NCBI GenBank assembly: GCA_030544215.1
Contig: JARZZO010000004.1
Coordinates: 19,146,501-19,210,500, forward strand
Reading direction: 5' to 3'
Length of the DNA: 64,000 bases
From: Zantedeschia hybrid cultivar
Taxonomy: Eukaryota; Streptophyta; Magnoliopsida; Alismatales; Araceae
This document shows, piece after piece, positions 33,441 through 44,773 of this stretch. The position numbers and the translations under genes were made by a program. The stretch's first letter is position 1, and every line of letters starts with the position of its first letter. The notes under the pieces were generated by a model. The model was given only the letters and a program-made list of their open reading frames with translations, searched no databases and was not told the DNA's origin.

Positions 33441-33857
33441 AGGGGGAGCTGCAGGGTTCGGCTCGGCAGACTGCATGGGCGTCTTCCCCTTCAAAATGGA
33501 CTGGATCGCCTCGAACTATTGAGGGTCCAGACGGGAGGCAAGAACTCCCAAAGCATTTACAAGATCCGAGGGATCAGAAGATGAGGGATCATTCTGGTTC
33601 ATGTCTCCCTCGAAGATAGGGTTAGGAACTGCATGCACATGCGGGAGAAGATCAGAATATTGATCATGAGGGCAATGAAGAGGGGTTGGGACATTTCCCT
33701 CCTATCGAACTGGACAAGGAAGAGAATTACGGGGGGCATCAGCATCTCCCCCGCTTTCAAAACGGTAATCGGAGTCACGAGGGGCATTAGCATCTCCCTC
33801 GTAGTAGACTATGGCATCTGGGGCCATGCTCAGATCCCTACCTGATCGAAGTAACAT
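33441..33857 (-). pseudogene. Element A gag N-terminus, upstream of the B insertion
   Basis: Minus-strand frame from the ATG at 33857: MLLRSGRDLSMAPDAIVYYEG, matching B's gag start. TAG codons interrupt it near 33709 (after NSLPCPVR) and near 33518 (LDPQ-stop, where B has Gln). The frame then runs to KGKTPMQSAEPNPAAPP and is cut at 33441 by element B; it resumes at 19179. It would be the acidic N-terminal part of the capsid protein. Confidence 0.87.
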
Positions 33858-34882
33858 GATGTTAGATTTTTTCAGAGATTGGCAAACAAGTTGTACAGAG
33901 ATTAGCAAACAAGTGGATGTTTAACGTGATTTTAGGATTCCTTGTTGGGTTATTTGAATTTAATTAAATCACAAATTCACTCAAGGGATAGGATCCTAGT
34001 TTCAGTTCAATGTCCACCGTTATATTCTATGGCTTTCTCTCACAACGTTATGAAGATCTAACCGGGACTTCAATTGGTACAACCAGCCCGATGATCAAGG
34101 AGGAATACCTTGATTTTGGAGACTTACGGAGGTCTTTAACGCCAACTACTCTAGTCTGATCGAGGGACCGACCCAATCAAAGAGAGTTGAAGACGTCAAG
34201 AAGAGTGTTCCTAAGAAGAGGAGGGTGTTAACCTCAATGCGTATGACCTGTAGCCTGGATGGCCTCTAATGCTTAATACATAATGGATAATAGCACACAG
34301 ATCACAAAATCTGAGAACTGAAGAAGAAATAAGAAACTGCCTGAATCGCGTCGTTGTTGGTCGACGTTATTCAAACAGAACCTTATTTCTTCGCAGAAGC
34401 TCGGGCAGCAGACAACAGAAAAATGAGACTGAAAGGCGTCTGGGTTGGGCGACGCAGTTTGAAATGCGTCGCTGCTCCTGGACGCTTTTCAAGTCACATA
34501 TTCAGTTTTCCAGGAAGAATTTTTGGATTGATTCCCCCTCAAAACAGGATAAAAACGATAAATAATCAGCTCATGCAAATCTTTTTTTGTTTCAAATTTT
34601 AACAGAATGATTTTATCAAATAAACAACTGAAATATCAATCAATCACACAATCTTTTATCACAAAAACAGCTTTTCAACTAATCAACAGGGAGGGCAAGA
34701 TCTTGCCGTAGGGGTGTGCACGTGGTGCACGTAGGAAATCAACTAAACTAAAAAAACTCACCAATTGGTGAGGACGTGTCGAGAGATACAGGTGGTGCAC
34801 TGTGGATGCCCGATTGATAACAGCAAGAACAAAGAATTAAAAAGATGGCGAGACCAAGTCCCACCGTGATCGCCAAGAAAGC
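33858..34882 (-). other. Leader and primer binding site of element A
   Basis: Minus-strand order: PBS at 34858-34875, then perfect palindromes at 34757-34772 (16 bp) and 34694-34707 (14 bp) with the same sequence as in B. Three N10 palindromes follow (34341-34492), then about 480 bp of featureless leader to the gag ATG. A TATA-less, gene-free region. Confidence 0.75.
34341..34492. repeat. Three N10 palindromes in A leader
   Basis: Units 34341-34374 (core GTTGTTGGTC), 34429-34462 (TGGGTTGGGC) and 34459-34492 (GCTGCTCCTG); the last two overlap by 4 nt of arm. They match the B leader units in order and spacing, with cores more diverged than the flanks. Confidence 0.88.
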
Positions 34883-36242
34883 TGTGAGTGCTTAAAATGG
34901 GTGTGTGATTATCATGAAAATTTATGTTGTTTAAGTACAAAATAAACCTATTAAAAAGAAACTAAGTGATGTGATCGCCAGAAACTTTTGACTAAAAAGT
35001 TCAAAAGAAGATTTGATCGCCTACCTGTTTGGACGTGGGAGATGTTGAATTCTTGGTTCCCCTCCTTCAGTCGGCTGAAGAAAGAGAGCCCTTTCTATCT
35101 TTGTTCTTGCTTTGGCTGCTATTGCGTTTTGAGGATCGTTCAGATTCCTTGTTGTTCGTTGTTGATTCCTCCCCTTGCTCTTCTTTTGTACCTTACAAGA
35201 AATAGAAAGAAATAAAGAATAATGATGAGAACTTAGGAAGAAGTAGTATCTATTTCAGAAGAGATTTTAAACATGCAACTGAACAGGTGAACTCACTTGT
35301 AGGATGGTCTTTAAACCCCTTTAACAAATAGGTTTGGAAAAAAATGCTAGTGTGCGTGTGTGTTGCATAGAGTGATGTGATGAAAAATGTGATGCTAATG
35401 TAATGAAAATATGAGAAGAAAAATAAATGAGAAGTTAAGCTGGATGGCCCCTGGAAGCCTTGGTCTTGAGAAAATCTTTAATGGACGAAGAACAGATGCC
35501 AACTCCTGATGGTAGCAGCACTTCGCTCCTTCAGCGTTCGAACGTCGTCAAGCTTCTTTGCTCCAATTACCACCAAAATAATTGCTAATTATCACTCAAC
35601 ATCACTCTCTGTCACTCGTCCAAGAGGCTGGGTATTTATAGACTTCTTTGCATCCGCGGATTTACATGGAGAAATTTTGAGGTTTATCCAGCTTAACCAA
35701 TAGATAAATACATATTAATTCATCTTTATCTGTAATCATCTAAAACGTGTCGCCCATCAAAGACGTCTTTTAGCTAATTAAGATAAAGATAAACATCCGG
35801 AAAAAGTTCATTATTATCTGTAATTATCTAAAACGCGTCGCCACTTGGAGACGCCTTTTAGACTAATTAAGATAAGGATAAACATCCGGAAAAGAGATAG
35901 AAACAACTTAGGAAACCTAAATTGCGTCGTGCCATGCAGACGTCTTTTAGCTAATTAATCAATTAATTGAAATTCAAATTTAAACATCAAAATATGAATA
36001 AACTCTAAATGGCGTCTACACAGGTCGACGTCTTTTAGAGTTCTTCATATTTTAATTAAAATTTGATTTAAATCAATTTAATTAATTAACTTGAATCATG
36101 TTTGTTTGACCCGACACTATTTAGATAATTAACTCAAAAAGATCAATAAAAATTAACCAATGATTAAATATCAGACCATTTTGAGGCATTATTATATGAT
36201 ATGAAATTTACTCGAAATGATGTCAAAATTAGCGTGTCTACA
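34883..36242 (-). repeat. 5' LTR of element A
   Basis: 1360 bp, partner of 2078-3439, with the same TG/CA ends and the target duplication CTATC at 36243-36247. The TATA box is at 35633-35640 (minus strand). Four palindromes lie at 35740-36038. Confidence 0.93.
35740..36038. repeat. Cluster of four N10 palindromes in U3 of A (5' LTR)
   Basis: Units 35740-35773, 35828-35861, 35917-35950 and 36005-36038. The cores are GCCCATCAAA, GCCACTTGGA, GTGCCATGCA and TACACAGGTC, one substitution in total from the 3' LTR copies. The arms here are slightly better preserved than in the other LTR. Confidence 0.9.
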
Positions 36243-36247
36243 CTATC

Positions 36248-36690
36248 TTAATCTTCCTGTGTTTGTGCTTATTGTACACGTCTACCTATCTGAGGCATTT
36301 TGTGTAATTTTCTTTATAGTGATCTTGTGTTCCTCTTCCTGGTGTGGAGGGGTAGACCTATGTGTTGCAGGTGGTTGTATACCTCTTCCGTTAATAGAAG
36401 AGAAGACCAGCTGTGTCTGGTGGGTTGTTGTTGTAAAACTTGCACAGGATTGGTACCGTGTGTAACCTGTGTATTAGTGGATATCCCAAGAGTTGCTCGG
36501 ACGTTGGTCTGGATAGACGGAACTAATATAAATTTCTTGTGCCATTGTGTGATTATTCCTTGTTTCTACCTCTTTCTACACCTTACTTTCCTGTTGCGAT
36601 TGGATTCCAATGTTGTCAGATAGCGTTTAATTTTTTATAACCTATTCAACCCCTCCCCCCCCCTCCCGGGTTCTCCATAGTCTGGGCAAC
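36248..36690 (+). mobile_element. Possible downstream part of a decayed Ty1/copia LTR split by element A
   Basis: The pattern TTGTATACCT, CTTGCACAGGATTGG, GTGTGTAACCTGTGTATT, then GGATTCCAATGTTGTCAGA and CCTATTCAACCCCTCCCCC is reminiscent of copia LTR ends. The CCAATGTTGTCAGA stretch could be a worn primer site. I recall the general pattern from plant copia elements but cannot align it here. No coding region is attached. Confidence 0.3.
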
Positions 36691-39517
36691 AAAAGGATGA
36701 TAAGCTGATTTATGGAGATTGTTAGCAAATAGTTGCCTCACTTAATAAGATCTTTTAGATGACTCGCCATACTGTCTCTATACTTAATAAGATGAATCAA
36801 CTATTGAAGCTATTGACAACTTTTTCCATACACCACAAGATGAATTTTGTTTCCCTCTTTTTCCTTCTCATTTTGTTGCCTCTTATTTTTCCCCTTCTCT
36901 TCTCTCCCTTTTCTTCTTGGGTCAAAGGAAAACCCTTTCTTCCTTCCTCCCCGACAGTGGAGCCTCAATTATCCTTAACATCAGTGTTTACTTCATGATG
37001 ATGATCCTTTCTATTTCCAGTCAGTTTTTTCAAAACTTATTAAAATATGAATCATTAGGAAAAACATTTTAATTTTATTTGGTCAGGTACGTTGCTACCT
37101 TCAAACAACTCACCACCCATTCTCATTGTGCATTTCCCTTCTTTTGCAACCCTCTCCTTCATATCTTGGTCGATTTACCTCTCTCCAAGTAAAACTCGTT
37201 CCATTTTTTGGTGAATATGGTTGGATAATGTATACAAAAATGTGCATAGATTTTCCAATCATACAAGGATTGTATCCATCCACATTCTAAATATTTGCTC
37301 CCTTTTTTCTTTATGACACTCTTTTGAAACCATCACTTGTTGTTACATATGATTATTTTCCCTTTTCCTTGGCTTATTAAGGAGCTAGCCTGGGTCCTTA
37401 CTGGTACTATTATTACTTCCTTTATTGATTGAATGGATCAAGCTAAAACTTTTGTCAGACACAACCTACATTTGTTCTATTGTGATTTCAGCAAGACTTG
37501 TCCAAAGGAGGACATATCTATAATTGTCTCTATATGTGGCCCTCAGGATTTGGTCTGTTTTGTTTGATACGGCAACAAAATGGATTTCCCTTTTTTTTAT
37601 GTAGGTATTTCTTGATCCTCTTGTTCTAGGGGAAAAAAAAAATTAAAGGTGAAAGCAAATACATACAGCCTTTTTGTTCTTAAACATTTTTGGCATTTTT
37701 CCACTATGATCTCAGGAAAGTAATGTCGGAAAGGATGTGAATGTGTTAACTTGTGGAAGCACCTAGCAAGTGATGTTTGGTGTAGGGATGCCAACAGGTT
37801 GTTGGATAAGGTGCAGATAGTGGAGCATCCATTTGATGTTCACTAAGTTGCGGATAGTGGAGCATTTGTTTGCTGTTCACTAAGCATCAAAAAGTCATAT
37901 GCTTGAAAACCCTTTAAACCTCCGGATAAAACTAGTTATCGGTAGGTTACTAGGTGGTTCATGTCAACCTATGGAACTCAAACAAGTGGCACAAATTACC
38001 CTATAAGGTGCTGTTGGAGGGAATTTTTGAAAAACCTCTCTTGAAATACAAGATATTTTTATAGGCCTTGGAAAACTCCTTTTTATTGATTTTTGAAAAT
38101 TAGATTTGCCTAATGAAATTAGCATATTAGGGTTTGAAAAATTGAACTATCCCCACCGATAACGCTTGATTAGCTGTCAACAATAACACCCCCTGAATAA
38201 AACCCAGTCATAACAGAAGCATAATTTAGACTAAACCCAAAAGCTTTCCCATGGTCCAAGATAAGTTCTAGAAATTTAGAGTCTTTTAAGGGTGGTTTTG
38301 GATTGATTTTGATTTTTTAAGTCAAAAGGGTCTTTTAATAACTTTCCACGTTTTAAGGGTCTAGGGTGATTTACTCATTTTAAGGGTGGTGGTTTGAAGA
38401 AGTTTGAAACCCTAGGGCATGTTTTAAAGATATTTTAAGTTTTTTTGGATTCAAGGTATATTTTCGTTATTTGTAAAAAAAAATTGGGTTATAAATTGCT
38501 TGTGTGTTTTTGGTGATTATGGAGTTTTAGACATTTTATGTAATTTTTAATGATTTATTAGCATGTTAGACCTATTTTGGTATTTTAGCAGGTTTTAGGG
38601 TTTCAAAGGGCATTTAGTGTGTGTTAGGTTATTTTACATTTTTATAGGTTTTTTGTGATTTTAGGAAAATTTTAAGGATTTAAGGTATTTTCATAATTTT
38701 AAACATTTTAGGATTGGAGATCATTGTGGTTACCTGATGTAAATTTTTCAATTTTTTAGGTTTTTTTGTTAGTTTAGGTGATTTTTGAAGTTTGGGAGCA
38801 TTTTGGTAATTTGGCTATGTTTAAAGGGTTTAATGAGTGCGTAAGGGTTTAGAGGAGCTTTTGTCACCTAAGGGTAGTCGATTATATTTGAGTCATGGGT
38901 ACCAGAGGCATGTTGGACATTTGATTCACTTGTTAGGCTATGGGCATAGGATTAAGTGATCAAGGTTAAGGGTGTTTTAAGTTAAGTTAGATGATGAAAT
39001 AATGGCAATTGGGTCATTTGGACATTTAGATATAGAGGGGGCATAGACCATGACTTAGCCTATGGCACTGTATTGAAATTTAGCCAAGTCCTTAGACATA
39101 TCCATTAATCTTCCTACACTTGGTCAAATTTGTGTTCACTAAAGGATATACCTTAATGGATATTAACTAAGGATATACAAAGGTCATGGACCCATAAAAG
39201 ATCCATTATGATTGAATGCTTTAGCAAACTTAGAAAGATTTGCTTGACATCCTCCAAAATATAATGACTTGATGGATAAAGGATAAAGGCTACGAATAAT
39301 AAGAACAATGGACTTATGAGACAATTAAGAATCCTTTAAAGTGGGACATGCCTATGACCCACTAAGCTCCACTAAAAATCCATTTACGACCTAAGGCTTA
39401 ATAAGTTTGGGCACTACCCAATTAAGATCCAATAAGGATCCACCAAAAATCAATAGGTTTTAAAAAACATGACAAGGACATGACATGTTCAAAATTGCAC
39501 GTAATGTTAAACAAGGA
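36691..39517. other. AT-rich intergenic sequence
   Basis: No supported gene. The stretch 38250-38850 is T-rich with many TTTTAGG and TTTTTGG runs. A local duplication (GATAGTGGAGCAT ... GTTCACTAAG) occurs at 37806-37880. The ORFs here are short and lack domains. Confidence 0.6.
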
Positions 39518-40592
39518 TTATAGACACCCCATTTTGGTCCGTCCCATGGACCAATCCGAGGTATTCGGGTTTAGTGAGCCTCATATTTGGGTCCATTTCA
39601 AAGCCACAATGGAGGTTACTCAGCGGCCAGGTCGATGGCCACCGGGTGCATCAGATGGCCACTTTGCTGGTCATCTGATATCTCAAGTGGCCAGCTACTT
39701 GGCAATCTTGTCCCTCAGATGGTCAGCAAGTTACTTAATCGCTTGTGCTTTTTGCACATGGGCATCAACTTGGTCATCCCAAGCCCTATACTCTTTCAAC
39801 CTCATGCAATTGGAGGTTCAGGAGAACCTCCTTGTAGCCCACCATGGTGCTTCCGCATTGGCCAAGGCTCATTTGACTAGGATTGACCCTTCCTTCCCTC
39901 TTAGGTTTGAATTTTCAAATTTGATTTCAAATCATGGATGATAGTACTGATATCAGTACTAGTATTGAAGGGTACCGATATTGGTACGTATTGGTCGGTA
40001 CAAGTCCAGTATCGGTCGGTATCAGCCGATATCTATTTACAGGTATTGTATCGGACCAAGCCGATACTTTCAACCATGTTTCAAATAGGGTGTCCATGGA
40101 AGTTTCCCTTCTTCTTCCTCTTGCTGTTTAAGGTCTCCTTCAGCTGCAGGGGCTTGTAGGAGGACCATTGTTAGGTCTCCTTCAGCTAAGGGGCATGTAG
40201 GAGGGCCATTGTGAGATTAAGGCGAGTAAAATCCCCATTCCATAGAGAGAGAAACCCCCATCCTTGCTAGTGCGTGAGAGACTTAGCCAATGTGTGATAA
40301 GGAGATCAAAAGTTGCTAAGTGAAGTGCTATAGGAGGGCAAGGCCACCACCCACAAGCTCATCCATGCAGCACTTAGTTTGGATGCTTAAAAAGGGGACC
40401 CTCCTCCCTCTTCTTTCCTTTCATTCTCATGTCTATGCATTAATGACAAACAATCACACACTCCAACTGCATTTAGTCTTTCCTTGGCACCCATTTCCAA
40501 GGGTTTTCACTAAAAAAAGGAGGAAGGTGGGCTGCCATAACACTTAACACCTCTTCCCCTCCGTCTTTCTTAACCCCCTCCTATAAGTACGG
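39518..40592. mobile_element. Possible decayed LTR fragment
   Basis: Starts TATAGACACCCCATTTTGG, close to the TGTAGACACCCCATTTTG start I associate with some plant gypsy LTRs, and includes a CTATAAGTA box near 40581. A 42-bp tandem duplication sits at 40132-40215, and GATAC-rich sequence at 39935-40075. No partner LTR or clear end is seen. The 153-codon ORF at 39480-39941 has no recognised domain and is probably incidental. Confidence 0.3.
39935..40075. repeat. GATAC/GGTAC-rich short dispersed repeat, copy 1
   Basis: Dense overlapping CGATAT, GGTAC, GGTATC and CCGATAC words over 140 bp, in both orientations. A second, longer copy of the same style is at 48480-48690. Borders are unclear; possible ends are CAAATCATGG and CCATGTTTCAAA. 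Confidence 0.5.
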
Positions 40593-40775
40593 GGAAAACG
40601 GTTTTGTGACTCACACATTTGACACCCACATTTGACATCAGACACATGACACAAATTTCAAGGTGTTAGCACAAATTTCAAATTTTGTATTTGCCATTCA
40701 TTCACTTTGAAATTTGTGTCATGTGTCTGGTATCAAATGTAGGTGCCAAATATGTGAGTCACAAAATCATTTTCC
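40593..40775. mobile_element. Mutator-type MITE
   Basis: 183 bp with inverted repeats of about 70 bp: GGAAAACGGTTTTGTGACTC at the left end and its near complement at the right (GAGTCACAAAATCATTTTCC). Flanked by TAAGTACGG (40584-40592) and TAAGTATGG (40776-40784), a 9-bp duplication with one mismatch. Long terminal inverted repeats and 9-bp duplications are typical of Mutator-like elements. It has no coding capacity. Confidence 0.85.
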
Positions 40776-40784
40776 TAAGTATGG

Positions 40785-41956
40785 CATCAATTGTGAATAT
40801 TGGGCACTCAATAATCTTCTTCCCAACTCAACATTGAGATTAATAGCCCATACCATTAGAACTTCCACTTCCAGCGGAAAAGAGAATGCTGTTGCTCCCT
40901 TTGTTCATTTTCAGGTCGTTTGGGTTAACCCTAGTTACTATACAATATCCTAAAATATTATCATTTTTCTTGCATTTAATACATTGTAAATTATTGCCTA
41001 GCATTTTTTATGTTTAGGCTATTGTAAATTATAGGAATTTAAAATTGTATATTTACTAAGGCAATACTCTTTTTTTATGATTTCGATTTTTCTATCTACA
41101 AGTATCAAACACTAGGTAGAAATTTAAATCTAGAATTTTGCTTTCACCGATTTTTAAATGGATGACCTGAAAACTGATATGTTACAGAATTTTAGACAGT
41201 GCAAATGAGCTGAGTTGAGACAAAATCTTTTTTATACAAATTGATTCATCTATTATTAGGCCAAATTTTTGTTGAATTTGAATAGTTTTGATATTAAATA
41301 AGCTGATTTTTTATGCATGGTTATGTTCGAACTTTTACATCAGTACCTGAGCTTCAAAATTACAATAGTTAGGTCAAACTATAAATTTGTAAGGCTCACC
41401 TTAATAAACACGTCAGTTGTAAGAAGCTGATATAATTTCATGGACACATTGAGAAAAATATATGGACATTTAATAAGACGAAAATAAACGATGTCAAAAT
41501 ATGAAAAATGTGTTAAAGGCAATCCCAACATATTTTTATTTTAATAAGATATTCATGAATAAATAATTTCATTAGATTAATTTTATGTTATTTAAGAAAA
41601 GTGGTAAGATTGTTCCATTGTCGCTGAAAGGCTATAATTAAGTTCAAAATTAAAATAGTCTTTTTACAAACAGTAAGAATAAAACTGCATGCAATTGATC
41701 CTTCCCAAGCCTCACCTTGGCAGAAGCCTCATGATATTGGAAGTCTCATAGTTTCAGACCACCCCTTATATTACTTTCACCTTGCCCACCTTCCAAATCT
41801 TTCTGGCTTAGCCACTGGTTGCTGCATCCACCATGCTTAATAGCCATTTCCTTTATATTGCAGTGACAAACGAACAGAGCTCTTTCTGCATGGCCGGCCA
41901 AGGAGAAGGAAGTGAGAACCCTGTCAAACTGCCATGTGAGTACCCTTCATAGCATT

Positions 41957-42005
<49 letters not shown>

Positions 42006-43085
42006 ATATGCAATTATAGGCCATTCCCTAGGGCATTTCTGTTCATCATCTCTTAGGACAGCTGATGTTTGACCTAGCTAGTTAGTTCCCAACTTCTACA
42101 CCTCCAACATCAGGAAGCTTTCTGCTTTCCATTCTTGAAATGTGTTTGATACAATTTGTAATTACCTACTCTTGGAGTCTCAAAAATAAGTCCTTTAGAC
42201 ATGTCCCATGGTCTCCCCCAACATTAGGAAGCTTACCAATTTTCACTCCTAAAATGTCTTTAATGTAGTTTATCAATTAGTTAGAATCCTATTCCCTAAA
42301 ATATGTCTAAAGCTAAAGGGGCTCTCATCAATCATGAAATTACCTTGCAGCCACCTTGTCTTTCTTTCATGTCTTGGTCCAATTTTTCTGAGTTATAACT
42401 CAAACCTCAAGATGTTAGGCATGTAAACTCTCCATGAAAGCATGTGCTTCTCCAATTTCAATCTTTCTTTCATGTCTTGGTCCAATTTTTCTGAGTTATA
42501 ACTCAAACCTCAAGATGTTAGGCATGTAAACTCTCTATGAAAGCATATGCTTCTCCAGTTTTCAAGATCTGGTTGACCTCTCTTGACTCATGACCTTCCA
42601 TATAAACTAAGTTCACTCTTTTTATCCTCAAAACAGAGTTATTTCATCTTTTACATGATGATACCTCTATTTCTCTAAACACTGATAATTCATTTACCTA
42701 TATGCACATGATAGGGGCTTAGACCATGATCTTTGTGAAAAGCTCAATCATTAAAATAGTATAATCTATTGATTAAGAACTTGACCAAAACCTTTAACCC
42801 CTCCTTTCAAAATCTTGGCTATGGCCCTTCTTATACCGTTTATGGAAGTATGACGGACATTTGTCCTTCTGTTAAAGAAAATTATTCTGGTGAATCATTA
42901 GTCATTTCAATTGTCAATGTATTTAAAATGTAAATCATTAGTCATTTCACTTGTCAGTGTATTCAAAATGTCCATTACTGACCATGCACTATTCCTAGTC
43001 TACCATTTACTGACTTCAACTATCAATACCTCTTTCCCCATGGTGAGGTACAGTGTTGTTCATACTCATGGGTTTTAGGTCATAC
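40785..43085. other. AT-rich intergenic sequence with simple repeats
   Basis: No gene. A (CT)n microsatellite occupies 41959-42003. A tandem duplication of about 103 bp (units starting near 42361 and 42464) has nearly identical copies. A smaller duplication containing TCATTAGTCATTTCA lies near 42890-42970. Confidence 0.7.
42361..42561. repeat. Tandem duplication, about 103 bp per unit
   Basis: Both units read CTTTCATGTCTTGGTCC ... GAGTTATAACTCAAACC ... GTAAACTCT with only a few differences. GGTTTGAGTTATAACTC is partly palindromic. No coding content. Confidence 0.85.
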
Positions 43086-43530
43086 TAGGGCTGGCAATGA
43101 GTCAAGCCGCTCGCGAGTTATTCAGATTCGGCTCAATTCCGGCTCAACTTGAAACTTCAAACGAGTTAAGCTCAAACCTAAGTTAAAGCTCGAATGGCTC
43201 AATGAGCCGAGCTCAAGTTTACTGTGGCTCGACTTGTAGACTCGTGAGCCTACTCGATATATTTAATATATATATTTTAATTTCTTAAATTAGATCAAAT
43301 AGAAGTGAGTACTACATCCGTGTGGGTGTGACTGTGTGAGTGTCCATATTTGAGTGGTTCGAACTCGAACTGAGCGGAACTCGAGCCTAACAAAAATCGG
43401 GCGAGCCGAGCTCAAGCCCAGATTTGGAGCTCGAACCGAGCTCGAGCTCGAGCTCGAGCCAACCTTCTTTGACCTAAGCTGAGTCTGAGCCATCCAAAGC
43501 TTCGCTCGGCTCAGCTCATTGCCAGCCCTA
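43086..43530. mobile_element. hAT-type non-autonomous element (AGCTCG-rich)
   Basis: 445 bp with perfect 16-bp inverted ends TAGGGCTGGCAATGAG / CTCATTGCCAGCCCTA and 8-bp duplications GGTCATAC at 43078-43085 and 43531-43538. An 8-bp duplication and TAGGG ends are hAT hallmarks. The body is packed with GAGCTCGA and GGCTCGA words, including (GAGCTC)n at 43438-43457. The minus-strand ORF at 43290-43493 is a by-product of these words. Confidence 0.9.
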
Positions 43531-43939
43531 GGTCATACCTCGTCTAACATGGAATTAAGGTTACCAAGTGTGAATTTTTCAACAGTGAAAGGCATGTGAC
43601 GAAAGCAAAGATGCAGAACTATTGTATTGCCAAACCTGATGTAGACTAGTATCCCACATGTAGGGGCATAGTTTGCTGACTCGGTGCGATTCGGTATGAC
43701 TCATATGAGTCATATTAATTTTTCAGGTTTACTAGTGATAGGCATAGGTTGACTCGTTGAGTCACCAAAGAGACTTTACGGATTGAACCAACTAAAGCCA
43801 ACACATAATGCCTCTACCTGACTCATAATATGTAAGGATCGAGACTTTCGGATCCGGTTTTCGGGTCGGACCCTGCAGTTCTGGCCCTAATGGGGTCTGG
43901 GGCTCTGTGATGTTTCACGTCGAGCCCGCGAGACGCGGT

Positions 43940-44211
43940 TTGAACGGCGTCCACCGTTGCAGACGCGTTTTAGGTTCTGCCACGTGGGTGCCACGTGGGC
44001 TGGCTTCGGGTCGCGAGAGTACGGCCCTGTCGCGTCGTCTGAACGGCGTCCGCGTGGGACGACGCCTTTTGGACTGCGACTCTGGGTGTGTCAGAGTACG
44101 GCCCTGACAAGTTGTCCGAACGGCGTCTGTGTAGGACGACGCGTTTCAGACTTTTGTCAGAGCGGCCGTCACGTCACCTGATAGACGTCCGTGGATGTCG
44201 ACGCGTTTTAG
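43940..44211. repeat. Four N10 palindromes in the solo LTR, upstream cluster
   Basis: Units 43940-43973, 44039-44072, 44116-44149 and 44178-44211. The cores are CACCGTTGCA, CGCGTGGGAC, TGTGTAGGAC and CGTGGATGTC. The arms are of the GAACGGCGTC / GACGCGTTTTAG type. The cluster ends just before the CT-rich stretch that looks like the start of a transcript. Confidence 0.9.
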
Positions 44212-44773
44212 CCAGTCTCTGGTTAACCCCGCGAGCCCTCCTTCTTTCCCTTATTTTCACCTTCTCTCTTTCTCTCCTTCCCCTCCGGTGATCCCGACGG
44301 CAATTCCTTCCCTTCCCTCTTTTCCTCCCCCCATTTCATCTCTCCCTCCACTCCATCCTCTACCTAGCTCCTACCACTACCACCTCCACTTCCACTGCGG
44401 CGTTCTACTCTCCGGACGGCGGCCGACGTCACAGTGGAGTAAGGACGACCACGGCGGTACCGGCGGCGGCGTGGGGCGAGACGGGTGGACGGCTTGAAGC
44501 TCGGAGGCGTTCAAGTATCCGGTAGGGTGACGGTTCCCACAGCATCGTGTTTAAGCCATGTTTTTCCCCCGTCTATGCATGTTGTAGACATTTGGTTCTG
44601 GGGGGTAGAATGAGCATGTTTAGGAGTTCTTTTGATGATACGAGAGATTTTCTATGAATGTGATTTCCTATGGATTGTATTGCCCCTCTTTCTCCTCCAT
44701 TTTTGGGTAATTTTAGGGTTGTTTGGGTTGAAAAGAGGAGCCCTCGGGCTCATGGCAACTCTGGTTCCTAGGA

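Larger units (their letters stand above)
2078..36242 (-). mobile_element. Element A: Tat-lineage Ty3/gypsy LTR retrotransposon, interrupted by element B
   Basis: The LTRs at 2078-3439 and 34883-36242 both read TGTAGACACG...CTCACA on the minus strand. They are flanked by CTATC at 2073-2077 and 36243-36247, a clean 5-bp target duplication. Removing B and its duplicated 5 bp leaves about 19.9 kb, very large for Ty3/gypsy. The minus-strand order is 5' LTR, PBS, leader, gag, protease with G-patch, a long linker, RT, RNase H, archaeal-type second RNase H, integrase, antisense gene block, 3' LTR. The second RNase H and the antisense genes after pol are traits of the Tat lineage (Ogre, Grande, RIRE2 relatives). 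The LTRs differ at about 7 sites in their first 210 bases, so A is clearly older than B. Its gag-pol has many stops and frameshifts, so it cannot make its own proteins. Confidence 0.95.

Noticed and set aside
39480..39941. 153-codon ORF
   Set aside because: Falls in a suspected decayed LTR; protein has no recognisable pattern.
40593..40775. Possible microRNA gene because of the long hairpin
   Set aside because: 9-bp flanking duplication and long inverted ends show it is a MITE; no evidence of a precise mature product.
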